DNA of 64,000 nt from Rhea pennata. Its lineage: Eukaryota; Chordata; Aves; Rheiformes; Rheidae. The notes beneath the pieces are model-generated. The model saw only the letters and a program-made list of their open reading frames with translations, was not told the DNA's origin and did no database searches. This document shows positions 1-13,633 of this stretch, piece after piece. The stretch is from contig NC_084663.1 of assembly GCF_028389875.1 (NCBI RefSeq), positions 98,073,190 through 98,137,189 of the forward strand. Direction: 5' to 3'. A program made the translations under genes and the position numbers. Positions within the stretch are counted from its first letter, which is position 1; the number at the start of each line of letters is the position of its first letter.

Positions 1-3000
1 AATTTACTCTGAAAATAATTCATGATGAAACCTCAAAGCCCTTGAAGAGTTTTGAAACAGGGGATATGGCTCACCATTTAAGGAAAGCAAGAACTACTCA
101 AAGGAATTTCCCACTAAGATGCCAACTTGGAGCAAAGTTTGTCCAATATTTCTCTAATGTTAATCCAAAACTAAGCAGCGATTTGTAATTGTTAGCTCAC
201 TGAGACCTGCACACATGTAGCATGCCAATGAGATATGAGTACAAAGGAGGTACCCACCACTTTGCCCACAATGGTCAGTACTAGTGCAAGAGTTCCAAAT
301 GGCATTGAGTACTACCGTACTTGCCTCTGGAAAAAAGCAGATTATACAAATTGTCTTTAGTGGATGAAGCATGGAAGAAGACTTGGAATATCTGGCTCTG
401 GTGTTTTATTGATGCTAATTTAAGACCATTTTTAGAAGTGAGAGACTTAGTTTATGTAGATTCCCCTCAAAAACAACCTCACTCTTACAAAATAAATTAG
501 TTCTGTGAATTGCAAACTGAACAGGATTTTCCACTCCTTCATCCTCCACAAGAAAGGAAAAACAATTTGGACTAGTCCAGGTCTTTAGTCCCTGCTTGCT
601 CCCAGGTTGCTCTCCAGGCAGACAGGCTCTACGGGGAAAGCAATATTACCTATACCATAATTATTATTTAATAATTATTAATTGACAGTGCCGCTTTCAT
701 AATCCTAACAAGCAGACATTTTAGGCTTCTAATCAAGGCTATTTTTAAACCAGTAGTTACAGATACTAGCGCTAGTAAGTACACTAGCTGAAGATTTAGC
801 TTAAAGATTCTTTAAACTAAAATGAAAACCTAGAACTAATTGTGAAACAGTAGTGGAAGATCTCCAAAAGAAGAACAAACATGGACCTTTTACGTGATCT
901 ATGTGCTCTGTATTTCTACAGACTACATCACCATAAAGCAGTCTCCCAGCACAGCCATATCTTAAATATTGCTTGTCTGCACTGCTTGCTTGTACGTTTG
1001 GTTTCAAGTCTCTCTTTGAAGCTGAATTTGAAGTGTATTGGCACATGCAGCTCTTAAGCAACATCCAGAAGAGATTAACCTTGTCATCTGAGCAGGCACC
1101 AGCTGTAACTAAAGCCAACATCTCTAAAGATGATGGGAAATACAAGCTGGATGGCAACAACCTTCTGGGTGGCATATTCCTCCTGGAAATGAAGAACCTC
1201 CAGCCAAGGGATAAGGGACTCTGCACATGCCAGACAGCATGCCTGATATCACCTCCATACCTAGAAGCAAGCAGCAATGGAATGTATGTATACAGTAGGA
1301 TTCTGCATTTAAAGGCTCTTCTCCCCACTAAATAGCTAAATACATGGATTGCTTACACAAGAGAACAAACACAGTTGTTTAGCAGCCAGTGAATACAAGC
1401 TAAATTCTCCACAATCTTAAATCTTCAAACCTGCAACAGTAGCCATGGATACTAAAATTCCATGTTTATCCGTAAGCTGACACCCAGTGCAGCCATGAAT
1501 GATTCCCAGGTTTCCCCACATTCTCATTTGTTGCGCCTGTTTTGGTGCAATAGTGTCCTCTAGTCATAGATTTATAGTAGGTAACAACCTACTATAGAAA
1601 CCTACCTGCTAGAAATCTTGGCATAGGCACTTACTTATCAAAGTAGCAATGTTTTACATCCTGGAAACCAAATCCTGTATTCCTAGCAACACTTAAATCA
1701 TGCAGTCAGCAACACTGCATACATACAGAATTGGTTTAGAGCTTGCAAACACGTGCTGAGCCCTGCTAATGCGTGCTTTTTATTACTATGAAACTTTTAC
1801 AAGATGCTCTCAAACCGGGAAGATTTCTAAAGAAAAGATGTGTACATTTGCTATTCAGAGACATTGATTTTTATACCATTCCTAAAACACGTGCTTTTTC
1901 ATCTCCTTCCTGATCTATGGGCCCAGTTTGGCACAACAAAACATTTTCACCCAAGCTACTTTCTATTTAGGAACAGATGACACATCACAAGCTTTTTGTA
2001 AGACATGAGACACTAAGTTTGTTATCTGCATTGCGATTGTGGTGACTTGTACATTTGTCGCAGTCTTAGCTATGTTAGTTCTTCCCAGTAAGAACATGCT
2101 GTTATAACGGATACCTCTGAAAGCCTTTGCTCCTATCCTGAGCACATTGCGTAGAGCATTTGGAAAGAACAAGGAGTAGGGAGAGGAATATTTAAAGGAA
2201 CTTACAGGCAAGGATAGGTGTGCTTCACAGCAGGCACCAAGTACTTGAATTTTGTTTCAGTTGCTTCCAGGCATCGGGCAGAACGTGTTTACTTAGGAAG
2301 GTGGCCAGGCTTCAGCACTGGCTTTCGCACTGGCTAGCTGCAAAGCTGGCTTGAGTTACTGTACATGGGAGTCTCTTACTAGCATGCTTACTGCTCACGC
2401 ATGACACAAAGCAGTGCTACCCTGTGCTGCAGTTACATGCCAAGAGCTCGGATAAAAGTGAAGCTAAACCCCGAGTGCTTGCTCAGTGGAGTTCCAGTTC
2501 CAGCTCCTGATCATGAGGTCTTAACTCTTTACTTACTAATTCCCTGTATCTGTTAATACACACAAGGATTACAGCAAGAGAAAAAGAGCAGCAAGCAACA
2601 TGGCTTTTAGTTATACTGACTGATTTGCATTTTAGCTTGAAACATATCCTCCTTAGACTTTCTGCATCCTGGCTTTTTCATCCTTTCCACCCAAAGATGC
2701 ATTCTGCAGGAATTTAACTTCTCATTTTCCCAGCTATAATTTTGAACTACACAGGGAAACTCAATGGTCAAGAATAGCAGTTAGTAAAATGTCAAAGCTG
2801 CTGAAATGAACTGAATTACGCAAGCTGAGAGTTAGGTAAGAAACCTGCCTTTTGGGGTTTACTTTGGCAGCTCCCACAGCAAACAGCACAATTTGCTCTC
2901 AGTAGGAAGACACTCAGCATTACTCTAAAGCAGACATTCACATCCTGCCTCCTCCCCTAGTCTTTGGGAGTGTTTGGCTTGAAAGAGTGCTTACAACCTG

Positions 3001-4436
3001 AATCCAGCTCTCTCAACCTCTTTAATATGCCATTCTGTATCTGTGGTGTGACTGAAACATCCAGGGTTTCATTCACAACCTGTACAAAACCCAATTCCAG
3101 ACGTTCCTGATAAATGGAGCGCTCAGTTCTACTTGAAACATTATTACATAATACATCAGGTTTATGTCAGTGGTACTGATGTTTTTATGGCCTCTCCATT
3201 CATAGTAATGGATCACCACTCACAGGGGTTTCGTAATTTGAATAGCGGGCACCTTTTAGATTGGCAAAGTGATTTACAAAGTCTGCATCATGAGTCAAGA
3301 CTAGTTATGTAAATGGGAAGCTTCTGAAGTGAGAATTGCTGTTGCTTGCTTTGATGAATGCAGTCTGCGTGTTCTTTGGAGAAATTCCTAATCCCTAACA
3401 GGATCGTGAAGATAGCATTATGCTAATGAAGGCCATTTTGGACTTGTAATCCTACCCAATTCAATCTGAGCAATGTTTTTTTGCATACGGAGATATGTAG
3501 CTTAATATCCTCAGCAATTCCTTTCTCATGTCATGACCAACAAAAGGTCCCAGAAATTCTGAGAAAAAGCACCTGCCAAAAGCTATTAGTCATGATGAAA
3601 TGCAAGTCACTTATTTTGGCCCAGAATATTCTGAAAAATAAAGGATGAGATAATGCAAAGAGTTTTCACAAAGTATTTCTGAATCCCTCTAGTGGACTTG
3701 AACACCACTATGCTGAGCTAAAAAAAAGCAAGTAAACTATTACTAAATAGCAGCTGCTTTTTTGGTCTAAAATGTGTTTTTAAAAGTCTCTCACCTGCAT
3801 CTCCCTAGCAGGAGAAAAATTACATAATAGATTGCTGCCAGAATGCAAGGCAGTGACATGTCGCATGCAGTGCAGGATTTGATGAGTTAACTGAAATAAA
3901 CTCTGTATTAGTCAAGTTCTTGCTACATGTCCCCTCTTTTCTTCTGAATTTGTCGTCTTTTCTCTTCTATTGTGTTCCACCTTGCTGAAATCCTGATAAT
4001 CGAAACAATGGCACACTCCAGGAGCGTACATAACAGAACGTCACATTACAATCCCTCTTTCCATCCTTGCTGCCTAAATGCTGAAGAAGTACTCCACATA
4101 ATTAAGGAAGTGTCTTAAACCTTCATTGTGGAAAAACTGTTTTTCAGTGCTATTCTGACCATGGAAACAGGGAAACTGGAAGGAAATTCAGACAGTTTAT
4201 CATTGTAAGTCACTTAACATAACCCTAAACTATTAATACATTACCTCAATTTTCTCCATTACTCAACTTTCTCTTTTTAACCTTGTTATTCAAAGGCTCC
4301 ACCAAAACTTGAACAGAAACAGTATTTTAAGACAGTTTTTGGACAATGGTTGGAAAGTTTCGAGTCCAGCCTCAAATCCTAAAAAATCCAAACTGGGAAT
4401 GTTTTCTATTGACTATTGATGACCAAAATCAGGGAA
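1..4436. other. No gene recognised
   Basis: AT-rich non-coding sequence. A 9-bp-arm inverted repeat (ATAATTATT / AATAATTAT, 4-nt loop) occurs at 657-678. Open frames on both strands at about 800-1335 look like chance. Confidence 0.6.
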
Positions 4437-4613
4437 CAGAGCACTGGCACAGGCTGTCCAGAGAGGTTGTGGAGTGTCCTTCTCTGGAGATATTCAAGGC
4501 CCGCCTGGATGCAACCCTGTCTAACATGCTCTAGGTGACCCTGCTGAGCAGGGCAGTTGGACTAGATGATCTCCAGAGGTCCCTTCCTTACCCATGCTGT
4601 GTGTGATTCTCTA
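4437..4613 (+). repeat. CR1 LINE 3' fragment (+)
   Basis: The sequence follows the CR1 3' end: CACTGGCACAGGCTGTCCAG, then AGAGGTTGTGGAGT, GGACTAGATGATCTCCAGAG and a worn GTGTGATTCT terminus. A translated stretch inside it (RLSREVVECPSLEIFKARLD) is the typical CR1 read-through and not a gene. Confidence 0.9.
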
Positions 4614-6580
4614 ACAGATTCCCTTCTGATGTGAAATCACTTTGAATGGTTCTGAATCACTGATTGCAGAGTGGAAAGTCTCACTGGCAACCTCTACAAA
4701 AGTCAGCACGTGCCTCTCTCCGAGTCAGTTGCAATCTCTAGTTTATTAGTGGGAAATAGCTATTTTCCATAACTTAAACTCTTACTGTGTTTCAGTTAAA
4801 TAGTGTATTTTGATCTCCTTTTATCTTCAAGAGGGGAAAAAAATAAACATTCAAAATGCTAAGAGTTAGGTTTCATTATTGGAAGATGTTATCTAAAAAA
4901 AGCAACTATAACAGATTATTGAAATCATTTCATGTGGCCCTTATAGAGATCTGCAAAATGGTCAGTGTTTTAATGCTATTTAACTGTTGTAGAACACATT
5001 CAATATTGGTGAAAGACTAAAACCTGTATTTCCAAATTGGTGAGAGAGTTATTAGGAGAAATCTGGCAGGCTAATGGAGATCAGCTTACCTATACCCTCT
5101 TCCTCTGAGTATTTCATGTCGAGTTAATTAGCACATTGCTAAATAATGTGATATTATTTCATAGCATTTGTGTTCTAAGTGCAGTAGAGGGAATTTGGGG
5201 ACAGGAAAATAGAACCATGTCACCTTAGTTAAATAGACCTTTACTTAGTGGAGGAACAGAACATACAAAGGACCTCTTTATAGACCTATTTATTACTAGT
5301 TTATTTTTAGCTCTACCCACTATATGTCCAATACTTTTCAACCAAAGATAAACACAGACTCTCCTATAAGGTGCTCTGAACCTTAAAAAAAATAAATAAA
5401 AAGAAAAAGAAAAAGACTACTGGACAGAAAAGGAAATAAATTGTAACAATGACAAGATTTCTATATATGCGTGTATTAGTCCAGAAGATGTTAATGCAAA
5501 ATAGTCACAAGGACAGACTGTGCAGTCTTTAGAATATATAAAAAATTTATCCTTGATTCTTATTTCTGTGTTTTTACTGTCAAGTTTGGCAAGCAATGTA
5601 ATACCGATGGTCACTTATTTACATCATCTAGTTTTTGAAACAGCACTCCTATGTCTGGCATCCCAGGAACTTCAATATCCTTGTCTAAACTTCAGATGTA
5701 ATAACTTAGTTACAATAAGATCATCATCCAATTCTTATAAGGTTCACCTTTACCACTGCAAGTACAAAATAATGTGCTAAATAACTCTCTTATATGTTCT
5801 TTCCCGCTTCAAAGAAGATATCTATCTGCTAGATCCCTTTCATAGCCATCAAGAGATTCCTTGACATATGTGGACAGGAGTTTTGCAAGACGGAGCACTA
5901 AGACTGAAAGGTGAATGATCTTGAATTACAAAAATCATGTTCTCCTTTCCCTCTTCTTGTACTTTAAAAAGTTACAGAACTCGTGCATTTTATGTTAAAA
6001 AACTTACTGATATAGCACTGCATACAAGAAGCAAAAACATCACTTGATTTCTCCTGAGAGTCTTGGGACTGAATTTTATACAACAACTTGCAAGCCAGGC
6101 TCAGAACAAACAGAGTTATATTCTGTGTATTTCAGGCTAGTTTTTGTTCTTTGCTCTCAAAAAAAAGTTGCTTTTCCTTTTAAGTGTCCTGATGCTAACT
6201 ATTTTAACTAGCCATCAACAGTTCTTTTTTTTTCTTTTAAGCAAAACAATGAAATCCAGACTGAGGTACTCAAACAACAAAGAGTCCAAATATCTTTGAG
6301 TGACACACTGATCCACCATCTGATCCAGCGGATGCCTCTTGCAGGAGAAGGATTTTTTTTTCTTTTTTTTTTTTTTTTTTTTTTAATACCTACCATTCAG
6401 GTCAATTACTAGCTGGATGCGTCCTTCCATTTTGCCTGAATACTTCTGTATAACTGTATTTCTTTCTGTTTATAAAGAAATGCTTATTTTCTATAGGATA
6501 TCACATTCTTTTCTATTTGACTTCAAACAACATGTAGTACTTATGAGAAAGTGTCACTGCTCTAAAAAAACCCCAAGAGA
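4614..6580. other. No gene recognised
   Basis: Non-coding sequence with an interrupted T-rich run at about 6351-6384. No splice-bounded coding segment was seen. Confidence 0.6.
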
Positions 6581-7055
6581 ATCATAGAATCATAGAATCA
6601 TAGAATCAGTAAGGTTGGAAGGGACCTCTGGAGATCATCTAGTCCAACATCCCTGCTCAGCAGGGTCACCTAGAGCATGTTAGACAGGGTTGCATCCAGG
6701 TGGGTTTTGAACATCCCCAGAGAAGGAGACTCCACAACCTCTCTGGGCAGCCTGTGCCAGAGGCTCACTCTCACAGTGAAGAAATTGCCCCTCCCATTCA
6801 GGTGGAATTTCCTGTGCTTCATATTTTGCCCATTGCCTCTCGTCCTGTCACACAGGACAACTGAAAAGAGTTTGTCCCCGTCCCCTTGACACCCTTCCTT
6901 CAGGCACACCGTTGGTAAGATCCTCCCTCCGTCTTCTCTTCCCCAGGCTGAAGAGGCCCATCTCTCGCAGCCTTTTCTCCTAGGGCAGGCGCTATAGCCC
7001 TCTGATCATCTTTGTAGCCCTACACTGGACTCTCTCCAGTAGCTCCACGTATGGA
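6581..7055 (-). repeat. CR1 LINE 3' fragment (-), about 475 bp
   Basis: On the + strand it begins with three tandem AATCATAG units, the CR1 terminal repeat read backwards. It continues with AAGGTTGGAAGGGACCTCTG, AGATCATCTAGTCCAAC, ACAACCTCTCTGGGCAGCCT and GAAGAGGCCCATCTCTC. It is the longest and best preserved CR1 piece in the window. Confidence 0.93.
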
Positions 7056-10000
7056 CAACCTCATTGCTCCTCTCAGGAAAATCCATTAATATGTAACACT
7101 CACTGGAATACCATAAATCACTGATTTTTCGTTCCTTTCCTGTTACAAGAGTGCATTGTTATTCTCTAGCACCAAAAATGACTACCAGCTCCTATAATTC
7201 CTGTTAGTTCCACATTAGTTAGCGTTAGTAAAAGCACTCAGGGATTAGCATACTTATATGGACTGGGTGGAGCCACTCTGCATATTCCATACCATCTTCT
7301 TCCACATAGGTTTGTATCTGGATATCACAGAGCGGTACTTGTTTCTCAGTCATTTGACCATGAATCATGGCATCACAAACACATTGCGCATCATTTAGCA
7401 TGATGCAGCTAACTGACAATGAGACAGACAATTCTTATGGATCTGCTTAATTTCTATTTTTACAGTGAAATAGGAATTTTGTCAGCCTCTCCCTCATACG
7501 CGGGAAGATTTGAAGTTAACGTGTATGACACATTAGGCCAGACTGGCAGCCTACTCGAAAGGCAGCTGTGCATGGAACTGCATTTTACTACACTCTAAAA
7601 AATTGATGTTTAGTATAGGAAGACCTTCAGAAAACTGGTGGCGACACAAAATCCTAAGCAAATAAGAGGAAATGGTCTTTTTTGTCTGGGAGTCCAAGGA
7701 TGCTTCCTGCAAATATTAATAATTTTTAGTCCAAAGTAACAACAACTTTCAAATAAAGTTATTTTTCACCAAAGCTTAAAACTTAGCTACAAGAGTGTTA
7801 AATTGGGACCCAACAAAACCAAGTCTTTCCCACAACCATTTTCAGTCCTGTGGCATTCTCCCACTTGAAGTGTTTTTGCCTGAAGTGAGGAAAACGAAAC
7901 AAAACAAAATCCGCATACATACATGACTGGTTCTATTATGAATTAGTTTAAAGAAGCTAAGTATTCAAAGCATATGAATATGCACAAAGAAGTCATCCAG
8001 GGTTTCTCCTTTTCCATGGAAAACCTTTCATGAGAATGGGTAAAAGAAGAAACAAGAAATGGATTGTACTACCTACTTAAAATATTAAAATCTTTGTACT
8101 TACCTACCGAAATTACCAGCTCTAAGGCAGAGCTTTTTCTGCAAAGCAGAAAGGAAGCAGATTAGGCAAACCAGCCACTTCCTTCAGCCTTCATCAGCCA
8201 GAGAAGCTCTAAGTGTCGTCCCAGGAGTGTCACAGCTTGGGTTGTTGATTTGCACCATGCCCAGGATTTATCTAGCACTGTCATTCTCACTGCATATTGA
8301 ATATTCGTGTGATTTGTATGCATGCACTGCCCTCACCGCGCTGAAGTCCATCTCCACATATGCTCAGGCTTCAGACAAACTCTAGAAGAAAAACCAAGCT
8401 CCTCCGCAGCATTCTGCAAATGCGACTCTACTTCCCTCCAGGATCGCCCGATGGTAAAAGCAGCAGTTTGCTCTTCATGCTCCCTCTTACAGTATCACAC
8501 TACTGCACCAAGTGCTAGAGTCAAGAACAGCAGCGCAGCTATAGACGTGTAATTGCAATAACATACAGCACTACCTCCAGAGCGGTTTGGCCCTGAGTTA
8601 GCAGCACTGACTGAATGAAGAGAGTGCTTAATGGTTGAGTGAGTTCAAATGAAATCATAACATCGACCTTACTATATGCTATTCCAGCAGAGCAGGTCCC
8701 ATCTTTTCTGAATATAAAACAGCCCACTGTAGGGGACATATTTTTGCTCTCTTATGCCCTGCTCAGACCATCCAGATGAAGGTCTGTTGATATCCTACTA
8801 CCAAGCCTCCTGAACCCTGCACACACTTAATGGTTTCTCTTTTAATCTGTTTACCTCAAGCCAGTTAACTTCTTCATTATGAGCAGCACCTCAAAAAGAA
8901 AGCATGGGTAAGGCAAGGAACAGGATTCACATTTTGTTGTCACCACTCCCAATACTGAAGGATTTTTGAATTGGGTGCCTTTTTTATCCTAGAATAACCA
9001 TGGTAACCCTTCTCTGTACAGATGTTCCCAACATCTCCAATAGTTAGCTTACAAACCCATCAGGCAGCTCCCTAAATCTTTTACACAGCTCGTGGGTAAT
9101 AAGTCCAAGCTCTCCTTCCTTGGAGCTTTTACAGTTGTTCTCTTCCTGATCATCAAATGAGGGCTGATTTCTCACTCTCTTCTCTGAACTAAATCACTAA
9201 ATCAGGAGAAAGACTAAGGTACAAGATACTGGCTGAATTTATGCAGAAGTATTAAGCTGGGACCATGCTGTCAAGTCCCTCAGAAATAAATTAATTTACC
9301 AGGACACATCTCCAGCCACATGCTGTTTTCAATATCAAAAAGACAGCTTAGCTAGTGCTACAAACTGTCCACACAAAATGACCGGCTAGCCTTTAATTTG
9401 TGCAGGAAATTTAAACGTAGGCTTCAGCCTTGCTTATAGAGATGAAATAGGGGATAGAAATAGAGGATCAAATTAAGATTTGAAGGAGTGAATCATATTG
9501 TCTAGAAAAACAAAAGTTTAAATGGGCCTAGCAGCAGCTCAGGCAACTGCAAAATTAGATTATTCCCTATGCAGCAGCGCTACTAAAAAGGGCTGGCTAT
9601 CATGAGAGGTCAAAGACCTTTCCTCATACTTTGGCATTTATCTTCTTAACTGTTATCTAAATCCTCTAAACTGCGAAGTCATGTTCCACGTGTCACAACA
9701 CAGAATCCAGCCTTACAAATCCAAATCCCTTCTTGATTTCCGAGATGCTGTTCGCACCCAGGGAGAATCCCAAAGTCGTTCTCTGGAAGTTGACCACTAG
9801 CCAATAAAAGCAACTTCCATGAGGTTATGCTCAGTTAGTGGAGCCAGGCCTGCTGGGAGAAAAAACCATGCAGAGACAGGTAGCACTTTGAACAGTGAGG
9901 AGGCAGCTGACACCAGTTCACCGAAGCCTACAGCGAATCACATATCTCTACAGGGGTTAACCAGCTATTCAAACAGTACCTGCTGCTACACTACTGTGAG

Positions 10001-11040
10001 CCCCAAGGCAATAAGATGTTCCAGCTCTTGGAGAGCTTCCCCAGGCCTGCTTAAAGCACTAACAGAAGACTTACCTTTCTTCTTCAATTCACCACTTTTC
10101 CTTTCCTGCATCTCTTCACATCTTTTTTCAATAACGATACAAACCTTTTTTTTCCCCTTCACTTTTGGGTCCCCCTCACTGTTTTTTTTTTTTTTTCCTC
10201 CCCTCTGGAAGTATCCCCTTTCATCCAAATAACTTTGGTGCTGTTCATTGTTTGGCTATATATCTTTTGTTGCCCCTAGTCACTGCTTTCTCCTGCGTAT
10301 TTTTCCACTTACCTTTCATTTATGTATTATTTTCGTTTTACAGCCCCCAGTCTCTTCAGTTCTTATTCCATTTAGCCTTCTCATTTTCCCTTGTCGTCCT
10401 GCTCCAAGTAATAAATACTTGCTTCAATAATAAACTGAAAAGCATATTTGATTTTCTGTCTTCCCAAGTCCTTCTGCTTAAAAAAAGAAAAAGAAAAGAA
10501 AAGAAAAAGGTTATTAAGTAGTAGCAGCCAGAGGGTGCCACTGAAACGAGAGTTTCTACTGCGCATTGTAAAGGCACGTTACTCTGACCAGTTGTAGTTA
10601 CTATTGTAACTTTTGGTACTTTGAGGAAGTTTAAGGTATCAAAAAGCCAAACGCCAAAGGGGATAAACAGTCCACTATTTAAAATGAGGTTATGGTAAAT
10701 TAGCATTTTTTATCTCTCAGTTTTTCAAGGAAGAAGTATATTGTAAAATGGTGCTGAAACAGAACAGTTTTCTAGTATATTTGATCAAGCTTTTCCAAAA
10801 TGAACGTCAAAACAGTACTTAGCGAAAGGTTTAGATCTTATTTGAAGTGACTTTTTAGTGAAAAACTCTCAAAGTAACTGTCACTACCAACTGTAGTGAT
10901 GAGTTTTTAGGCAAGGTACTCAAACAGAAAAAGGCGCATATTTTCATTCACATGCTCATTTTCTGCACGCTGAACTGAGAGAAAGATTTTCTGCACGCCC
11001 TCAGGCAATCCTGCCCTAGAGCCTGGAGCTGGGCAGTAGC
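7056..11040. other. No gene recognised
   Basis: No coding exon, RNA gene or known repeat recognised. There are pyrimidine-rich tracts near 10,140-10,200 and an A/G-rich stretch at 10,480-10,510. Confidence 0.55.
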
Positions 11041-11170
11041 GTCCTCAGTGTCCACGTAACGCCTACAGTGCCAAAGCCGTCCTTCGCCGGGTTCGCTCCC
11101 GGCCGTAACGACGCCAAGGGAGAGCCGCGCAGCCGCGGCGTGCGTGTGCTGCGCGCTCAGAAGAACGGTT
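11041..11170. promoter_or_regulatory. Isolated CpG-dense patch
   Basis: By hand count about 19 CpG in 130 bp (for example CTTCGCCGGGTTCGCTCCCG and GCCGCGCAGCCGCGGCGTGC), within otherwise CpG-poor sequence. It could be a small CpG-island promoter, a first exon, or the remnant of a GC-rich repeat. I see no coding gene attached to it. Confidence 0.35.
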
Positions 11171-13573
11171 CTGCTCTCAATTTGGGAAAACTAGTTTTTA
11201 TAGCACATTTTTGGAAAGGGAGAGAGGAAGAAAAGTTCTTTTTTTTGTTTGTTTGTTTGTTTGCATTTCACTCCATTGTATCTGGGCTTCAGTACGAAGT
11301 AAATTTATGAAAATCATTGTAGAAGCAAACACATTTTAGCCTTACCATGGTAAATATTAAATCTGACACCAGGAGAGAATGGAATTACAGGGGGTACACA
11401 CATATATGAAGGTCATTTGCACTAAGCATAAGAAGCAAATGGCTCTGTCAGACAGGAAATAAGCTGTTGCTGCCTCTACCCTCCGCCAAAGACTTTGCGG
11501 GAGCTGTGGGAGTGAGAACTGGCTGCACAGCGTTAATAACTCATCCCGGGCAGGGCACAGCTGTGTCCTCTGCAGCACCAGCACACGCTGTTGCAGAGCT
11601 CTCGCCAGTGTTAGAGAAGTCCAGGCCCCTTCAAGGATGGTCAGACCAACCCCAGCTGGGACACACCAGGGTAGGGATCAATGCTGTTATCTCCCCTCCC
11701 CTCCTAATACTGCTGGCAGGACAGAAAGAGCTGGCAATTGCTGAATGCCCGGTGGATTACACAGGCTAAGCAAGGTGCCAGCGCTCCCACAAAACATGGA
11801 CAGGCATCAGCGGCCCGTCTCCCCCATGCTGCTGCTGATCAGCTGCTGACTTCAGATGGGTCCCTCTGCTTCACCAGTCAGGGCGCCCACCACCGCCCCC
11901 AGCCCAACCCCTTTGCCCCAGTGTAGGCAGCGCAGGGATCCTATTCAAGGATCAGATCTTCCACAAGGTTCACACAAGGGGGCAGAAAACAGGAATTCTT
12001 GGAAAAGGGGCTCATTTTATCTAGATGGCTTTTCTGACCATAGATACACATGAAAATATTTGTAGATGTATTAGAATTAGTACTAAAAAAATGAATAACA
12101 CTGAAACCAACACAACACATGAAGTCTCACTATGCTACTTGTTCCCATGATTTCTCAGGACCAAAATTACAATATAAGAGAAATATTTTCTATAGAAAAC
12201 GCAAGTTTCAAGACAAAATTTTAAGGTCTGCAGACTCGACGGTGTGGAACCAATGACATGCCCACAACTCAAACACTTTACAGTTTTGGTAGCTTTACTT
12301 CATTGAGTGTTGTGTCTTCCAGGACATATCTTACCTTGAATTTTAAGATCAAACCTCAAAACTCTACATCATAAATAGTGTCAGGAAGCAGACTGTTTCA
12401 CATTGCTGCACCTAAAGTATAACCTCTGCTGCAAGACCTGCCTGAGCTTCATACCTAAAGAAAAGACATAAACTTCAGACACAAAGGAAAAAAATCCCAA
12501 ACAAATGTCTTTTTTTTTTCTTTTTTTTTTTTTAACCTAACCACAATTTTTAGGGTAACAAAACAGTTTCTAAATTAACCATGATTTCCTGTGGAAAAGC
12601 ACAACAGCTGCCTTACTCATTGCAAAAAAACCACACTGATCACAAATTCTTTTGTCTAATCTAGAGACCAGTTTCTAGTCCCAGATATATTTTGTTGTAA
12701 AACATTAAGCTTTTCTAGCTGTGGAATGTCTTACCAATTGTCCATTTGATTTTCTTTACTGAACAAAAAAAAGGGAAAAAATATTTTTCGATACACTTGC
12801 TAAGCAAGCAGGAAGTTGCAATGAAGTCTTATGAGGAAATAAGAATACGACCTAAATAAAGCAAAGAAATGAGGCCTTTGTTTGCCAGGCTTTGCCGCTG
12901 TGGCAGTACTGTGACAGATACAGAAACTTTATGCACTTGTATCTCTGTACTCCTGTACACATAGATTAGGACCAAAGGGTGTGAGAGTTAAAGCCAAGTC
13001 CAAAGAAAATATTACAAGCACAAGGACTGTTCCATAATAGGATATTAAGTATTTTTGGAACATCCTTCATATGGAAATAAGAAAAGAGCTTTCACCTGCT
13101 TGTTAAGATTTTTATTACTAGCTCAAGCTGTGTAGGCCCTAGTCCCACACTGATTCATGACAGTTCTTCTCTTTAAATGAGCGGAGTCTCCATTCTCCAT
13201 GTGCCCTAGTTCCAAAGATTTTGCTGTTTTTCTGCAGCTACCACCTCTGTAATCTTCAAATACTTGCAGTGAAGTTAAGCACAGGTGCTGTCTGTTACCT
13301 ATGGGTACCAGAGCAAGGAGAATTTTCAAGAGGACAATGATTATTTGCAGTCAAATATTTGTATTGAAACATTTGGACATTATCCAAACATTCATAGCCC
13401 TTTGTACCACAAATAACGCTTTCCATTCTCAAGAATTATGTAGAAGAGCTCCACTTACCTTTGGGTTGTCTATGTGCACTCTTTCAGGCTTGTTTTGGGA
13501 CTACTGTTTGCAGACAAATGTTAGCTGCTCTGTACTTGGTCAAGAAGCAGCCACCAGATGCTGTCTGCAATGA

Positions 13574-13633
13574 TGAAGGCAATAATCATCTATGAATCAT
13601 CTCGTGAAGGAAATAATCATTTATGAATCATCT
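13574..13633. repeat. Tandem duplication, 29-bp unit
   Basis: Two copies of a TGAAGG.AATAATCAT.TATG unit ending in AATCATCT (13574-13602 and 13605-13633), matching at 27 of 29 positions and separated by 2 nt. Confidence 0.85.

Noticed and set aside
801-1335. Overlapping open frames on both strands (175 codons -, 120 codons +)
   Set aside because: The upstream ends are not clear ATG starts, neither resembles a known protein or shows domain structure, and open runs of this length are expected by chance in 64 kb.
4346-4534. 62-codon open frame
   Set aside because: Its second half is the standard translation of a CR1 LINE 3' end, so it is repeat sequence and not a gene.
6670-6909. Open frames on both strands
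   Set aside because: They lie entirely inside the CR1 fragment at 6581-7055.
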